Assembly: GCF_019697375.1 (NCBI RefSeq)
Contig: NZ_JAHCDI010000003.1
Coordinates: forward strand, 1,027,253 to 1,091,252
DNA from: Micromonospora tarapacensis
GTDB taxonomy: Bacteria > Actinomycetota > Actinomycetes > Mycobacteriales > Micromonosporaceae
DNA length: 64,000 bases
Direction of reading: 5' to 3'
Shown in pieces: positions 24,019-32,421 of the stretch. The notes beneath the pieces were generated by a model, which saw only the letters and a program-made list of their open reading frames with translations, ran no database searches and was not told the DNA's origin. Both the position numbers and the translations under genes were made by a program. How positions within the stretch are numbered: the stretch's first letter is position 1; each line of letters starts with the position of its first letter.

Positions 24019-25344
24019 CTACGCCGCAAGGACCTCCGCGAGGGCGCGTGCGGCTGGCTTGGAGCGGAGATTAGCGGGGATGTTGCGGTAGAGGTCCGCG
24101 GCGCGGCGGTGTGTCAGGCCGGTGCGGTAGCGGGAGGGGATGCCAGTCAGGGCTGCGGTGGCCGTTTGGCAAGCGTCGAGGGTGTGGCCGTCGCGGTGTT
24201 GGCAGCCTGCCGCGTCGAGGCGTAGCAGGGTGCGGGTCAGCGTGCTGGTAGGGGCGGATAGCGCGAGGGCGTGGGCTTGGCTTTCTCGTGCCTGGTCCGT
24301 CTCGCCGAGGGCGGTTAGGGCGTGGGAGAGGTGGACGTGATGTTTCTGCTCGCAGTGCCCGAACCAGGTGTCCGCGCGTTCGGCCTCGGAAAGTGTGTTG
24401 GCGAGGCGGTCGGCGTCGCGTAGGGCTGCGGCGGCTTCGTCGCGGCGGCCGGCGAGAGCGTAGGCGCGGCCGGAAACAGCAGCGGCGAGGGTGGCGGCGG
24501 CGGTAGCTTGCGGTCCCGCGATGTGACGGGCCTGCTTGGCGAGTTCGGCTGCTGCGTGGGGTGCGCCGAAGTTCAGTGGCAGCATCGCCTTGCGGGCGAG
24601 GATCCAGGCGTGTAGCTGCCGGTCGCCGGACTCCGCAGCGGAGCGGGCGGCGGTGGCGAACCATGCGTGCGCCTCGCGTTGGTTGCCTAGGTCGTGCAGG
24701 ACGACGGCCGTCATGCCGCTGAGCTGGCCCATGAGCCGGGTCAGCGCGACGCGAGTGACGGCGGGTTGAGGGCGTTGCAGCAGGGGAATCACGTCGGTGA
24801 CGTCGGCGACCAAGTCGGCCAGGACGTCGGTGGGCACCCGACCTGCGTAGCCGTAGCTGTGCTGTTCGGTGGCGGCTTCAAGCTGGGCGAGATCAGCCGG
24901 GCCGGTGACGGCCAGGGCATTGTCGGCTTTGGCCAGCACGTCGGCCAACTCGGTGAGCGGGGCGGCGGTCAGGCCGGCGGCGAGGGCGGAACGCAATAGG
25001 TTTCGTCGATGCATAGATTCATCCTCCCTCGCTGGCTGCGGCGCAACGGCGGTGTCGCTCTCCCAGGATCGCGCGGCCAAGCCCACCATGGAACCGGGGA
25101 TGCGCAATCCATCCGCGATCCGTTCGATGGTATCGATGCCGGTGATCCGCGCTTCGCCTCGGGCAACGAGGCTGATCCGTTCGGCTTTCAGCCCGGTTGC
25201 GGCGGCCATGGCGTTCCAGCTCAGCCCTGCCGCCTTCGCGGCGGCGAAGACCACTTGGAAGTTGCGGTCGCGTAGGGCTTGCACCACGACGGGGTCGCGG
25301 AGCAGCCGGCGGGGAAGCATTCGAGCTGACGCCGAGGGATCCAC
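24019..25344 (-). CDS. XRE-family regulator with TPR-like C-terminal domain
   Basis: 441 aa. The N-terminal HTH reads FQVVFAAAKAAGLSWNAMAA then TGLKAERISLVARGEARITG, followed by a segment with paired Arg residues (MHRRNLLRSALAAGLTAAPL) and a long alpha-helical TPR-like region (ARKAMLPLNFGAPHAAAELA, YALAGRRDEAAAALRDADRL). Actinobacterial regulators of this plan often sense a peptide or small molecule. GTG 25344 follows GAGGAG. It is divergent from the peptide/radical-SAM operon (163 bp between starts), so it is the obvious candidate regulator. Confidence 0.85.
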   Translation of the reverse strand: MDPSASARMLPRRLLRDPVVVQALRDRNFQVVFAAAKAAGLSWNAMAAATGLKAERISLVARGEARITGIDTIERIADGLRIPGSMVGLAARSWESDTAVAPQPAREDESMHRRNLLRSALAAGLTAAPLTELADVLAKADNALAVTGPADLAQLEAATEQHSYGYAGRVPTDVLADLVADVTDVIPLLQRPQPAVTRVALTRLMGQLSGMTAVVLHDLGNQREAHAWFATAARSAAESGDRQLHAWILARKAMLPLNFGAPHAAAELAKQARHIAGPQATAAATLAAAVSGRAYALAGRRDEAAAALRDADRLANTLSEAERADTWFGHCEQKHHVHLSHALTALGETDQARESQAHALALSAPTSTLTRTLLRLDAAGCQHRDGHTLDACQTATAALTGIPSRYRTGLTHRRAADLYRNIPANLRSKPAARALAEVLAA

Positions 25345-25379
25345 GGGGCTCCTCAATGGACGCGCAGGTCGATCGATGG

Positions 25380-25385
25380 ACTATA
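25380..25385 (-). promoter_or_regulatory. -10-like TATAGT upstream of the XRE regulator
   Basis: On the minus strand TATAGT lies 36 nt before the GTG start of the regulator. No good -35 was found at 17-18 nt. On the plus strand TATCGT (25431-25436), about 18 nt after GTGACC, could serve the peptide operon. Both are suggestions from sequence alone. Confidence 0.3.
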
Positions 25386-25507
25386 CCCCCGACAACCCCT
25401 GCGCGCGTGACCCCCCGTAGTGGTGCCCCTATCGTAGGGTTACGTGCCGTGGGGTGGGCGGGTTGTAGTGGCTTTCGTCGTAGCAATCCTCGTAGGAAGG
25501 CAGATCG

Positions 25508-25684
25508 ATGATCCCCACCAGCTCGTCCACGGCCCACGCGGCCACCCCGACCGCCAGCGGCTCCGACCGGGTCCGGCAGTTTTCGTCCGTGGCGGAGGCG
25601 ACGCTCGCGCTGGGCTGCAAGACCTACTCCGGCACCATCGCCCAGGGTGGCGGCGGTATCCCCACCGTGACGTCCACGCGGTAG
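25508..25684 (+). CDS. Putative RiPP precursor peptide (58 aa)
   Basis: ATG 25508 has an SD sequence AGGAAGG seven nt upstream. The peptide starts MIPTSSSTAHAATPTASGSD, continues RVRQFSSVAEATLAL, and ends with GCKTYSGTIAQGGGG (residues 36-50) and IPTVTSTR (51-58). It is Ser/Thr-rich with one Cys and one Tyr, no membrane helix and no zinc motif. It is followed by a strong stem-loop and then by two radical-SAM enzymes and a carbamoyltransferase, the layout of ribosomal-peptide pathways where the first gene encodes the substrate. The C-terminal third is the likely core. No homologous family is recognised; the precursor role is inference. Confidence 0.65.
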   Translation: MIPTSSSTAHAATPTASGSDRVRQFSSVAEATLALGCKTYSGTIAQGGGGIPTVTSTR

Positions 25685-25717
25685 ACCGCCCCGCTTCTGA
25701 TCGGAGCGGATCGAGAC

Positions 25718-25755
25718 GGCTGCCGGCCCGCAAACCCCGTCGCGGGCCGGCAGCC
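25718..25755 (+). promoter_or_regulatory. Stem-loop between peptide gene and first radical-SAM gene
   Basis: A perfect 14-bp stem (25718-25731 with 25742-25755; GGCTGCCGGCCCGC on the left arm) with a 10-nt loop, 33 nt after the peptide stop and 18 nt before the enzyme start. It has no T-tract. Such a stem can partly terminate or stabilise the 5' mRNA, giving more peptide than enzyme. Confidence 0.75.
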
Positions 25756-25773
25756 CCAGTCTGGGAGGCCCCT

Positions 25774-27000
25774 GTGACGTCACTTCCCCCGGCGCTGCGG
25801 ATGGCGGACATGCGGTTCCGCCACGAGCACTTCGGCGCCCTCGCCTGGAGCACCACCCAGCCCCGCCGCTTCGTGGAGTTGCCGAGCGCGGCGGCCATGG
25901 TCACGCTGCTGGCCCGCGAGCCGCTGGCCCCGCAGTTCCCGCCGCAGGCGCAGACCGCCCTCGGCGACCGGTTCGGCCTCGACCAGGCCCGGTGGACCAC
26001 GATCGTCGGTGACCTGCATTCCATGGGAGTTCTCGCGCCGGCTGACGGCGCGGTGGTCGAGCCGGTGACCGCCGGGCGTGTCCACGCAGTCGCGGACGAA
26101 GCCGAGGCGGCCCGGCCCCGGTCGGCGGTGCTCAAGCCGTTCTGGGTGCACCTGCAACCGTTCACCGTCTGCAACCAGAAGTGCTTGCACTGCTACTGCT
26201 CCGGTGGGCCGAAAGCGGACCCGTTCCTGCTGCCGTTGGAGCAGTGGCACGAGATCATCCGTCGGCTCGACGACTACGGCGTGCCGGACATCTACATCAC
26301 CGGCGGGGAGAGTCTGCTCCTGCCGGGATTCTTCGACCTGGCGGCCGACATCATCGGCCGGGGGTTGGGGTTCGGGGTGTCGACCAACGCCACGGTGCTC
26401 AACGCCGGCCGGCTAGAGCAGTTGCGCGAGTTGGGGGTATCTCCGGTGCAGGTGTCGCTGGACGGCGGCCAGGCCGCCACGCACGAGATGATCCGGGGGG
26501 CGCCCGGCTCCTGGCCCAAGACCCTCGCGGGTATCCGTGTCCTCGGCGAGTTCACCGAGGTCGTCATCAACACCGTGGTCAACCACGCAAACCTGGGCGA
26601 GCTGGAACAGGTCGTGCAGGTCGGGCTCAGCGCCGGGGTACGTCGGTTCAAGTTCTTCCCGCAGAAGCCGGTCGGGCGGTCCAACCCGGCGGTGACGTTG
26701 GACGACGCCACGATCCTGGGCGTGCTGCTGCCCGAGTGCCAGCGCCTGGCCGAGGCGTACGACGTGGAGATCGAGACGATCAGCCCGGCGCAGGGGTGTG
26801 GCAGCGGCAGCATCGGCTTCGCCGTCGACCAGCTCGGCGACGTGTACCCGTGCATCTTCGGGGTGGAGAACCGGTCCCTGCGGGCCGGGAACCTCCTCAC
26901 CGACGATCTAGACACCATGTGGTTCAGCGCGGTGTGGGAGCAGTTCCGCGGTGAGCCGACCACCCCGTGTCGGCGATGCGAGGTGCCATGCCCGCGGTGA
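25774..27000 (+). CDS. Radical-SAM/SPASM peptide-modifying enzyme with PqqD/MftB-like N-terminus
   Basis: 408 aa. Residues 1-90 (RMADMRFRHEHFGALAWSTT, RRFVELPSAAAMVTLL) resemble the peptide-binding PqqD/MftB-type domain (RRE). The radical-SAM cluster is CNQKCLHC (Cys133, 137, 140), followed by YITGGESLLLPGF. A SPASM domain closes the protein with Cys342, Cys360 and the terminal CRRCEVPC (399, 402, 405). This is the architecture of RiPP maturases acting on Cys or side-chain C-H bonds. GTG 25774 follows GGGAGG; ATG 25801 is possible. Overlaps the next gene by 13 nt. Confidence 0.85.
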   Translation: MTSLPPALRMADMRFRHEHFGALAWSTTQPRRFVELPSAAAMVTLLAREPLAPQFPPQAQTALGDRFGLDQARWTTIVGDLHSMGVLAPADGAVVEPVTAGRVHAVADEAEAARPRSAVLKPFWVHLQPFTVCNQKCLHCYCSGGPKADPFLLPLEQWHEIIRRLDDYGVPDIYITGGESLLLPGFFDLAADIIGRGLGFGVSTNATVLNAGRLEQLRELGVSPVQVSLDGGQAATHEMIRGAPGSWPKTLAGIRVLGEFTEVVINTVVNHANLGELEQVVQVGLSAGVRRFKFFPQKPVGRSNPAVTLDDATILGVLLPECQRLAEAYDVEIETISPAQGCGSGSIGFAVDQLGDVYPCIFGVENRSLRAGNLLTDDLDTMWFSAVWEQFRGEPTTPCRRCEVPCPR

Positions 27001-28361
27001 CCGACCTCGACCGGGCGAGGGTGCTGGTGTGGGCGCCGACGCTGTACGAGTCCGGGTTCAAGCAGCGCCACGTCGACGGGGACGCCCTCGCGGTGCAGGC
27101 GTCCCTGCGCACTGCCGGCTACGACAGCGTCCTGCTGGATGCCTACTACCGGGGGCGGCCCGCCGCGACGCTGGCTGACACCCTCGCCGATGCCGCCGGG
27201 TTCGATGTGCTCGTGGTGCATCTGTTCACCTCGGATGCGTACGGGCCTCGGCTGCATCGCATCGCCGACGAGTTGGTGGCCGCGCGGCTGCGCCATCCTC
27301 GGCTGACCGTCATCGGCTTCGGACCTCTGGCGGTGTCCGCCGCCGGGGAGCTGTTGGCGCACGGCGCGGTGGACCACGTCGTCGCCGGGCCCACCACCGT
27401 CGCGGCAGACCCGTTCGTCGCGGGGCTCGTCACGCATCTGCGGGCGCACCTGGCGGTCTACACGTCGCTGCGGTCGCTCACTCCCTCCGACCTGCCCTAC
27501 GGCGTCGACTCGGTGGTGTCGGTGGCCGCGAGCCGGGGGTGCCGGTCCCGCTGCACGTTCTGCGCCTACAACGCTGACCTGCCCGGCGGCGGATGGCGGG
27601 ACATGCCCATGGCCCAGGTTGTCGACGACCTCGCTCATCTGCATCAGGCCATCGGGGCGACGACGTTCGCGTTCTCGGACTCCGACTTCGGCGGCACCCG
27701 CAGAGAGTGCGCCCGCCGCGCCAACGACCTGCGCGACGGCCTGCGAGCGGTGGGCCTCGCGGGTGCGCTCACGTTCGCGATCAGCGTGCGCGCGGAAACC
27801 CTCGACCCTGACACCGTTGGCGTGCTGGCCGACGCCGGGGTCCGCACCATGCTCGTCGGCGTGGAGTCGTTCAACCCGGACACCCTGCACCGGGTCTACG
27901 GCAAACGTCAGGACCTCACGCACCTGAGGAAGGTGGTGACCGCCGCCGACGACGCCGGAGTCACGACCGTGGCCAGCTATATCCTGTGGCATCCCTGGCA
28001 GACCCTCGACGGGCTCCGCGCCGAGCTGGACGCCCTGGACCGCTTCGGCCGCCACCGGATCCCGCACTTCATGGCCCGCAGCCGCCTGGAAGTCATCCCC
28101 GGAACGGTCATCGAACGGCAGATCGCCGCCGACGGGCTGCTCATCACCGCGCCGTTCCAAAGGGGGTTCACCATCGTGGACCCGGCCGCCGCCGCCGTGG
28201 CCGATGCACTGACCGAGTGGTTCGCCACCAATGCGGCGCCGGTGCTCGCCGGCCTGCACGAAGCCAACCCCGGCAGCCTGGAACGGCTCGCCGAACTCAA
28301 GATTGCCGAGTGGGCATGGCTCACCGAAACAGTCAACCGGCAGGCCGCCTGTCATGGGTGA
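26988..28361 (+). CDS. Cobalamin-type (B12-binding-like) radical-SAM enzyme
   Basis: 457 aa. Residues 1-150 form a B12-binding-like Rossmann region (ARVLVWAPTLYESGF, YDSVLLDAYYRG, TVIGFGPLAVSAAGEL, VDHVVAGPT), though no DxHxxG cobalamin motif is obvious. The radical-SAM site is CRSRCTFC (Cys185, 189, 192), then AFSDSDFGGTRREC and MLVGVESFNPDTLHRVYGKR. Enzymes of this class methylate unactivated carbons or rearrange rings. ATG 26988 overlaps the SPASM gene, and the stop overlaps the carbamoyltransferase start by 8 nt. Confidence 0.85.
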   Translation: MPAVTDLDRARVLVWAPTLYESGFKQRHVDGDALAVQASLRTAGYDSVLLDAYYRGRPAATLADTLADAAGFDVLVVHLFTSDAYGPRLHRIADELVAARLRHPRLTVIGFGPLAVSAAGELLAHGAVDHVVAGPTTVAADPFVAGLVTHLRAHLAVYTSLRSLTPSDLPYGVDSVVSVAASRGCRSRCTFCAYNADLPGGGWRDMPMAQVVDDLAHLHQAIGATTFAFSDSDFGGTRRECARRANDLRDGLRAVGLAGALTFAISVRAETLDPDTVGVLADAGVRTMLVGVESFNPDTLHRVYGKRQDLTHLRKVVTAADDAGVTTVASYILWHPWQTLDGLRAELDALDRFGRHRIPHFMARSRLEVIPGTVIERQIAADGLLITAPFQRGFTIVDPAAAAVADALTEWFATNAAPVLAGLHEANPGSLERLAELKIAEWAWLTETVNRQAACHG

Positions 28362-30057
28362 TCTGCTGCTCGGCATCCACGGCGGCGCCACCGCCACCGC
28401 CGCGATCGCCGTCGACGGGCACCTCACGCACTGCGTGCAGGAGGAACGGCTGACCGGGATCAAGGGCTACATGGGCTTTCCGCACCAGGCCATCGCCGCG
28501 TGCCTGCACGCGGTCGGCGCCGATCCCGGCGATATCACCGAGGTCGTCTACGGCAGCCGCTCCGGACCGGTCGACCACTGCCCCCGCGACGAATGGCTGT
28601 CCCGGCTCGCCGGCTTCCACCAGCAACCGGCCCTTGCGGACACGGAGGTAGCGCTGGTAGCCGCAGCACCCGGCGCGCTGCCGCAACGGGTCACCGCCAT
28701 GCTGAACCAGGGCGGCCTCACCGCCGCCCGCGTCGCCCACGTTGACCACCACACCGCGCACGCCGCCGCCGCGTACTACGGTCTGCGGACCGACCCCGAC
28801 CGCCCCTACCTCGTGCTGACCTGCGACGGATTCGGTGACGGTGCCTGCGCGACCGTCTCGACCTGGACCGCCGGGCATCGCACCGAGATCGCCCGCACCG
28901 ACATGCGCAACTCCGTCGGCCTGCTGTGGTTCTGGTTCACCCACGCCGCCGGATTCACGCCGCACGAGGACGAGTACAAGCTCATGGGCATGGCCCCCTA
29001 CGCCCGCCCCGACCGGGCCCGGCAGGTCGCCGACATCCTCCACACCTACCTCGGCCTCGACCCCACCAGCCTGCGGCTGCAACGCACCACCACCGCCAGC
29101 ATCGAGCGGGCCTGGCCTGACATCGAACAACGCCTGCGGGGCCGACGCTTCGACGACCTGTTCGCCGGCCTGCAACTGTTCACCGAAGACCTGCTCACCC
29201 GATGGGCCCGCAACGCCATAGCCGCGACCGATATCCGAGACGTGCTCGTCGGCGGCGGCGTCTTCATGAACATCAAGGTCAACCAGCGCATCGCCGCCTT
29301 AGACTGTGTGGACACGTTCGCCGCGTTCCCGTCCTGCGGCGACGAAAGTCTCCCGCTGGGCGCCCTCTACCACCGCCTCGCCGCCACCCACGGCCACCAC
29401 AGCGTGCAGCCGCTGACTGACTGCTACCTCGGCGACGACATCACCCCCGACGACGCCCGGCACGCGGTCGCCGGCACCGGACTGCATGTGCACGAACCCG
29501 ACCGCATCGAGGACGTGGTGGCCGGGCTCCTGGCCGACGGGCAGATCGTGGCCCGCTGCGCCGGCCGCATGGAGTACGGCGCCCGCGCCCTCGGCAACCG
29601 CTCCATCCTCGCCAACCCTGCCGACGCCGACGTACCACGACGCCTGAACCAGCTCATCAAACAGCGGGACTTCTGGATGCCATTCGCGCCCGCGATCCTC
29701 CGCAGCCACCAACACCGTTACATCCGCAACCCTCGCGGGCTACGCAGCCCTCACATGATGCTCGGCTTCGACACCCAGCCCCACGCCGCCGCCGAGATGA
29801 TCGCCGCGATCCACCCCGCCGACCTGAGCTGCCGACCCCAGATCGTCGACGACAACAGTCCCACCGGCCTCGCCGCGATCCTGCACGCCTACCACACCCG
29901 GACCGGCCGGGCCGTGCTGCTCAACACCTCGCTGAACCTGCACGGCCACCCCATCGCCCGCACCGCCGCCGACGCCGTCAACGTGCTCCAGCACTCCGAC
30001 CTGGCCTACCTCCAACTCGGCCCGTACCTCGTCACGAAGCACGCACCGACATGCTGA
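28354..30057 (+). CDS. O-carbamoyltransferase (NodU/CmcH/TobZ family)
   Basis: 567 aa. The N-terminal Kae1-like domain has LLGIHGGATATAAIAVDG, the metal-binding VDHHTAHAAAAYYG (His132, 133, 136) and LTCDGFGDGACATVS; the YrdC-like C-terminal domain has GRMEYGARALGNRSILANP and NTSLNLHGHPIARTAADAV. The family uses carbamoyl phosphate and ATP to carbamoylate a hydroxyl group. In this operon the likely acceptor is a Ser, Thr or Tyr of the peptide or a hydroxyl made by the radical-SAM enzymes; that is inference. The 3' end overlaps the convergent pentapeptide gene by 26 nt. Confidence 0.92.
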   Translation: MGDLLLGIHGGATATAAIAVDGHLTHCVQEERLTGIKGYMGFPHQAIAACLHAVGADPGDITEVVYGSRSGPVDHCPRDEWLSRLAGFHQQPALADTEVALVAAAPGALPQRVTAMLNQGGLTAARVAHVDHHTAHAAAAYYGLRTDPDRPYLVLTCDGFGDGACATVSTWTAGHRTEIARTDMRNSVGLLWFWFTHAAGFTPHEDEYKLMGMAPYARPDRARQVADILHTYLGLDPTSLRLQRTTTASIERAWPDIEQRLRGRRFDDLFAGLQLFTEDLLTRWARNAIAATDIRDVLVGGGVFMNIKVNQRIAALDCVDTFAAFPSCGDESLPLGALYHRLAATHGHHSVQPLTDCYLGDDITPDDARHAVAGTGLHVHEPDRIEDVVAGLLADGQIVARCAGRMEYGARALGNRSILANPADADVPRRLNQLIKQRDFWMPFAPAILRSHQHRYIRNPRGLRSPHMMLGFDTQPHAAAEMIAAIHPADLSCRPQIVDDNSPTGLAAILHAYHTRTGRAVLLNTSLNLHGHPIARTAADAVNVLQHSDLAYLQLGPYLVTKHAPTC

Positions 30058-30667
30058 GGCTCATCGCAATATCCACCGCCTGATCAGCGGTGATGATCGC
30101 CTCCCGCAGCTCCACCTCACGCGGGTCGAACGCGGTCAACACACTGCCCCGCAGATCCGCGCGGGCGAAGTCCGCCTCCCGCAGGCTCGCACCGGACAAG
30201 TCCACATCCCGCAGCACGACACCCTGACACCGGGCACCGCTCAGGTTCGCCCTGCGCATCCGCACCCGGGTGAACTCGGCGGTGCCCAGGTCAGCGCCCA
30301 ACATCTCGACATCCGACCAGTCCCCGCCATCCACCTCCAGACCCGACAGGTCACACCGGTCGAACACCGACGCCGTCAGCGTGCAGTCCGTCAGCGACGC
30401 ATCCCACCAGTTGCAGCCAGCGAACCGGCAATCCGTGAACGTCGACCCGACGAGCCTCGCGCAGTTGAACCGAACCGCGGTGAACGTGCACGACTCGAAC
30501 ACACAGTCCTCAAGCGTCGCCTCGCACAGGTCAACCTCCCGAATCGCGGCCCCCTCAAACCGCAACCCCACAAACCGCGCTGAGCCATCGGAAGCCGTTT
30601 CCGGACCCGGCCAGTCAACGCTGGTGACAGCCCGCCGGGCCGCCGATGTACGCCTACCAGTCCTCAT
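30032..30667 (-). CDS. Pentapeptide-repeat protein 1
   Basis: 211 aa. About 25 tandem A(D/N)LXX-type units are visible, for example VDLCEATLEDCVFESCTFTA, ANLSGARCQGVVLRDVDLSG and ASLREADFARADLRGSVL, forming a right-handed quadrilateral beta-helix. Members such as Qnr, McbG and AlbG mimic DNA and protect gyrase, and McbG/AlbG are self-immunity proteins. It starts in an ATGA overlap with pentapeptide protein 2 and runs into the end of the carbamoyltransferase gene. Gyrase protection is a hypothesis. Confidence 0.9.
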   Translation of the reverse strand: MRTGRRTSAARRAVTSVDWPGPETASDGSARFVGLRFEGAAIREVDLCEATLEDCVFESCTFTAVRFNCARLVGSTFTDCRFAGCNWWDASLTDCTLTASVFDRCDLSGLEVDGGDWSDVEMLGADLGTAEFTRVRMRRANLSGARCQGVVLRDVDLSGASLREADFARADLRGSVLTAFDPREVELREAIITADQAVDIAMSLSMSVRAS

Positions 30668-31362
30668 AGGTCCTCATCCTCAATACGAATTCCTGCCGCC
30701 CGCGCAAGCCCATACGACAGACTCATCAAGTCGGTATGGTGAACGATCGCGCCCTTCCAATTGGAAACGTCGCCCACTCCCGCCAAGTTGCAGCCGCGGA
30801 ACCGCACCCCTTCCATTGAGGCATGGTGGAATACCGCACCGGTCAGGTCGCAATCCCGAAAGACTGCCCCACTCAGGTCAGCATTGGTAAAGTCGGCACC
30901 ACTGAGATTGCACTCCACGAAGCTCACCGCATCAAACTTCGTCATACGCCACGCCGACAAGTCGGCACGACACTCCGCGATGGCGACATCCCGCATCAGG
31001 CCATCAGCCCAGGTCAAGCCCGTCATCCTGCACTGAGCAAGCCGGACCCGGGTCATGCTTCCGCCATCAGCGCGCAGGTTCGCCAAGCTGGAATCCGTGA
31101 CCAGGCAGTCCGTCATCGTCACCTGGTCCAAACGGCAACTGGAAAGATCCGCTCCCCGGAACCGGCACTGGGCAAACGTCATCGAGTCCGCATCCTGCCC
31201 GGCCAGGCTCAGACTGTAGAACGCCCTACCCTCCAATTCCGACTCAGGTTCCAGTTCAGCGGCCTCAAAGAGCACCACTTCGGACGGCGGCAATGGACTC
31301 CGGGGCTCTCTCGCCTTCCGGGCAGCGGTGGAGCGGGGGGTGGATACACGTCGGGGTGACAT
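30664..31362 (-). CDS. Pentapeptide-repeat protein 2
   Basis: 232 aa. A basic 40-residue N-terminus (MSPRRVSTPRSTAARKAREP) is followed by pentapeptide units such as CRFRGADLSSCRLDQVTMTD, CNLSGADFTNADLSGAVFRD and CDLTGAVFHHASMEGVRFRG. ATG 31362 is used; GGAGGG is only a few nt upstream, which is tight, and a TTG at 31428 would add 22 residues. It is co-translated with pentapeptide protein 1. Base composition is less G+C-biased than the core genes. Confidence 0.87.
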   Translation of the reverse strand: MSPRRVSTPRSTAARKAREPRSPLPPSEVVLFEAAELEPESELEGRAFYSLSLAGQDADSMTFAQCRFRGADLSSCRLDQVTMTDCLVTDSSLANLRADGGSMTRVRLAQCRMTGLTWADGLMRDVAIAECRADLSAWRMTKFDAVSFVECNLSGADFTNADLSGAVFRDCDLTGAVFHHASMEGVRFRGCNLAGVGDVSNWKGAIVHHTDLMSLSYGLARAAGIRIEDEDL

Positions 31363-31467
31363 ACCCTCCAGCCTATACTCTGCCGCCCCGATCACCAGGG
31401 GTCGAAACGCCGCTTTCAAACGGTTCAAGAAACATTGACTGCCGCAGTCCTGCGGGCCTATAGGTAG

Positions 31468-32406
31468 CTATCGGTAGCGCAGCCACACTGCCGAATTGTC
31501 GCCAGCGAGGTACGTACGTAGCCGATGGCCCAGCGTCTGCGCCACTTCGGGTCTGCCAGGGAGTTTGTCCATCACGCTGGTCACGAGTTGGAGTTCGCGC
31601 ACCTCTCGTAGGAGCGGCCAGGACGATGACGTCGCGAGGTCGAAGCCGTAGACCTCGGCGAACCTCTCGTACGGCTCGGTGGGGTCACCGAAGCGGGTGG
31701 CGCTGTGCACCAGGGGGACCAGGTCCCACTCGCGCGGCCCGATTGCCAGTGAGTCGAAGTCACACAACCGGCCCGCGAGGACGTTGCCCACGTGGGCGTC
31801 ACCGTGAACGACGCCGATCGGCAGTTCCCAGGCGGCAGCCGCAACGCGGGGCTCCAGGTCCTCGCAGCGCGCGTGGAGTCGTGCCACGAGGTCGTCGAGA
31901 GATAGCTCGACTTCTTGGGACGCCCACTGTTGCGTGAACCGCAGTTCGTCGGCGGGGAGGCTGGCGAGCCCGGCCAGTCGGCGTCGGGCCGTGGCGACGG
32001 GCGACCAGCGCGGCAGGAACGACGGTGTCTCCGCGATGGCGTGCAGCCTCGCCAGCGGCTCGGCCAGCTCAACGGGATCAGGGCGGCGCGCCGGATGAGG
32101 TACGTGATGCCAAATCGTGGCCACCCACTCGTCCACCACCACTGGCTGCTCGACGCTGATGTCAAGTTCGACCGTTGGCACCTCGTGCTTCGTGAGTAGT
32201 GCCATTGCACGGACGACCCGCTGTGCCCGCTCTCGCGCCACCTCGCCATGCGAGAGCCGCAGCACCCTGTCACCGATCCGGTAGACCGCGTTGATCGTGT
32301 ACCGCATGAGATGCGCCTCGCCTGAGGCGAGTCCGGCCTGCTGGCGGACGGCGTCGAGTCCCCGCTGGATCTCGTCGGCAGCCTCAGCGGTCAGGGTGGT
32401 CGACAT
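31468..32406 (-). CDS. Aminoglycoside phosphotransferase (APH)-family kinase
   Basis: 312 aa kinase-like fold. INAVYRIGDRVLRLSHGE is the ATP lid with the Lys replaced by Arg-rich context, IGVVHGDAHVGNVLAGR is the catalytic loop (Asp in HGDAH), and LCDFDSLAIGPREWDL provides the metal-binding Asp. Such proteins phosphorylate antibiotics or small metabolites; the substrate is unknown. It starts 15 nt after the stop of the XRE/TPR gene, so the two are one operon. It lies upstream of the pentapeptide genes on the same strand (105-bp gap). Confidence 0.85.
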   Translation of the reverse strand: MSTTLTAEAADEIQRGLDAVRQQAGLASGEAHLMRYTINAVYRIGDRVLRLSHGEVARERAQRVVRAMALLTKHEVPTVELDISVEQPVVVDEWVATIWHHVPHPARRPDPVELAEPLARLHAIAETPSFLPRWSPVATARRRLAGLASLPADELRFTQQWASQEVELSLDDLVARLHARCEDLEPRVAAAAWELPIGVVHGDAHVGNVLAGRLCDFDSLAIGPREWDLVPLVHSATRFGDPTEPYERFAEVYGFDLATSSSWPLLREVRELQLVTSVMDKLPGRPEVAQTLGHRLRTYLAGDNSAVWLRYR

Positions 32407-32421
32407 ACCCGCCAGGTTAGG

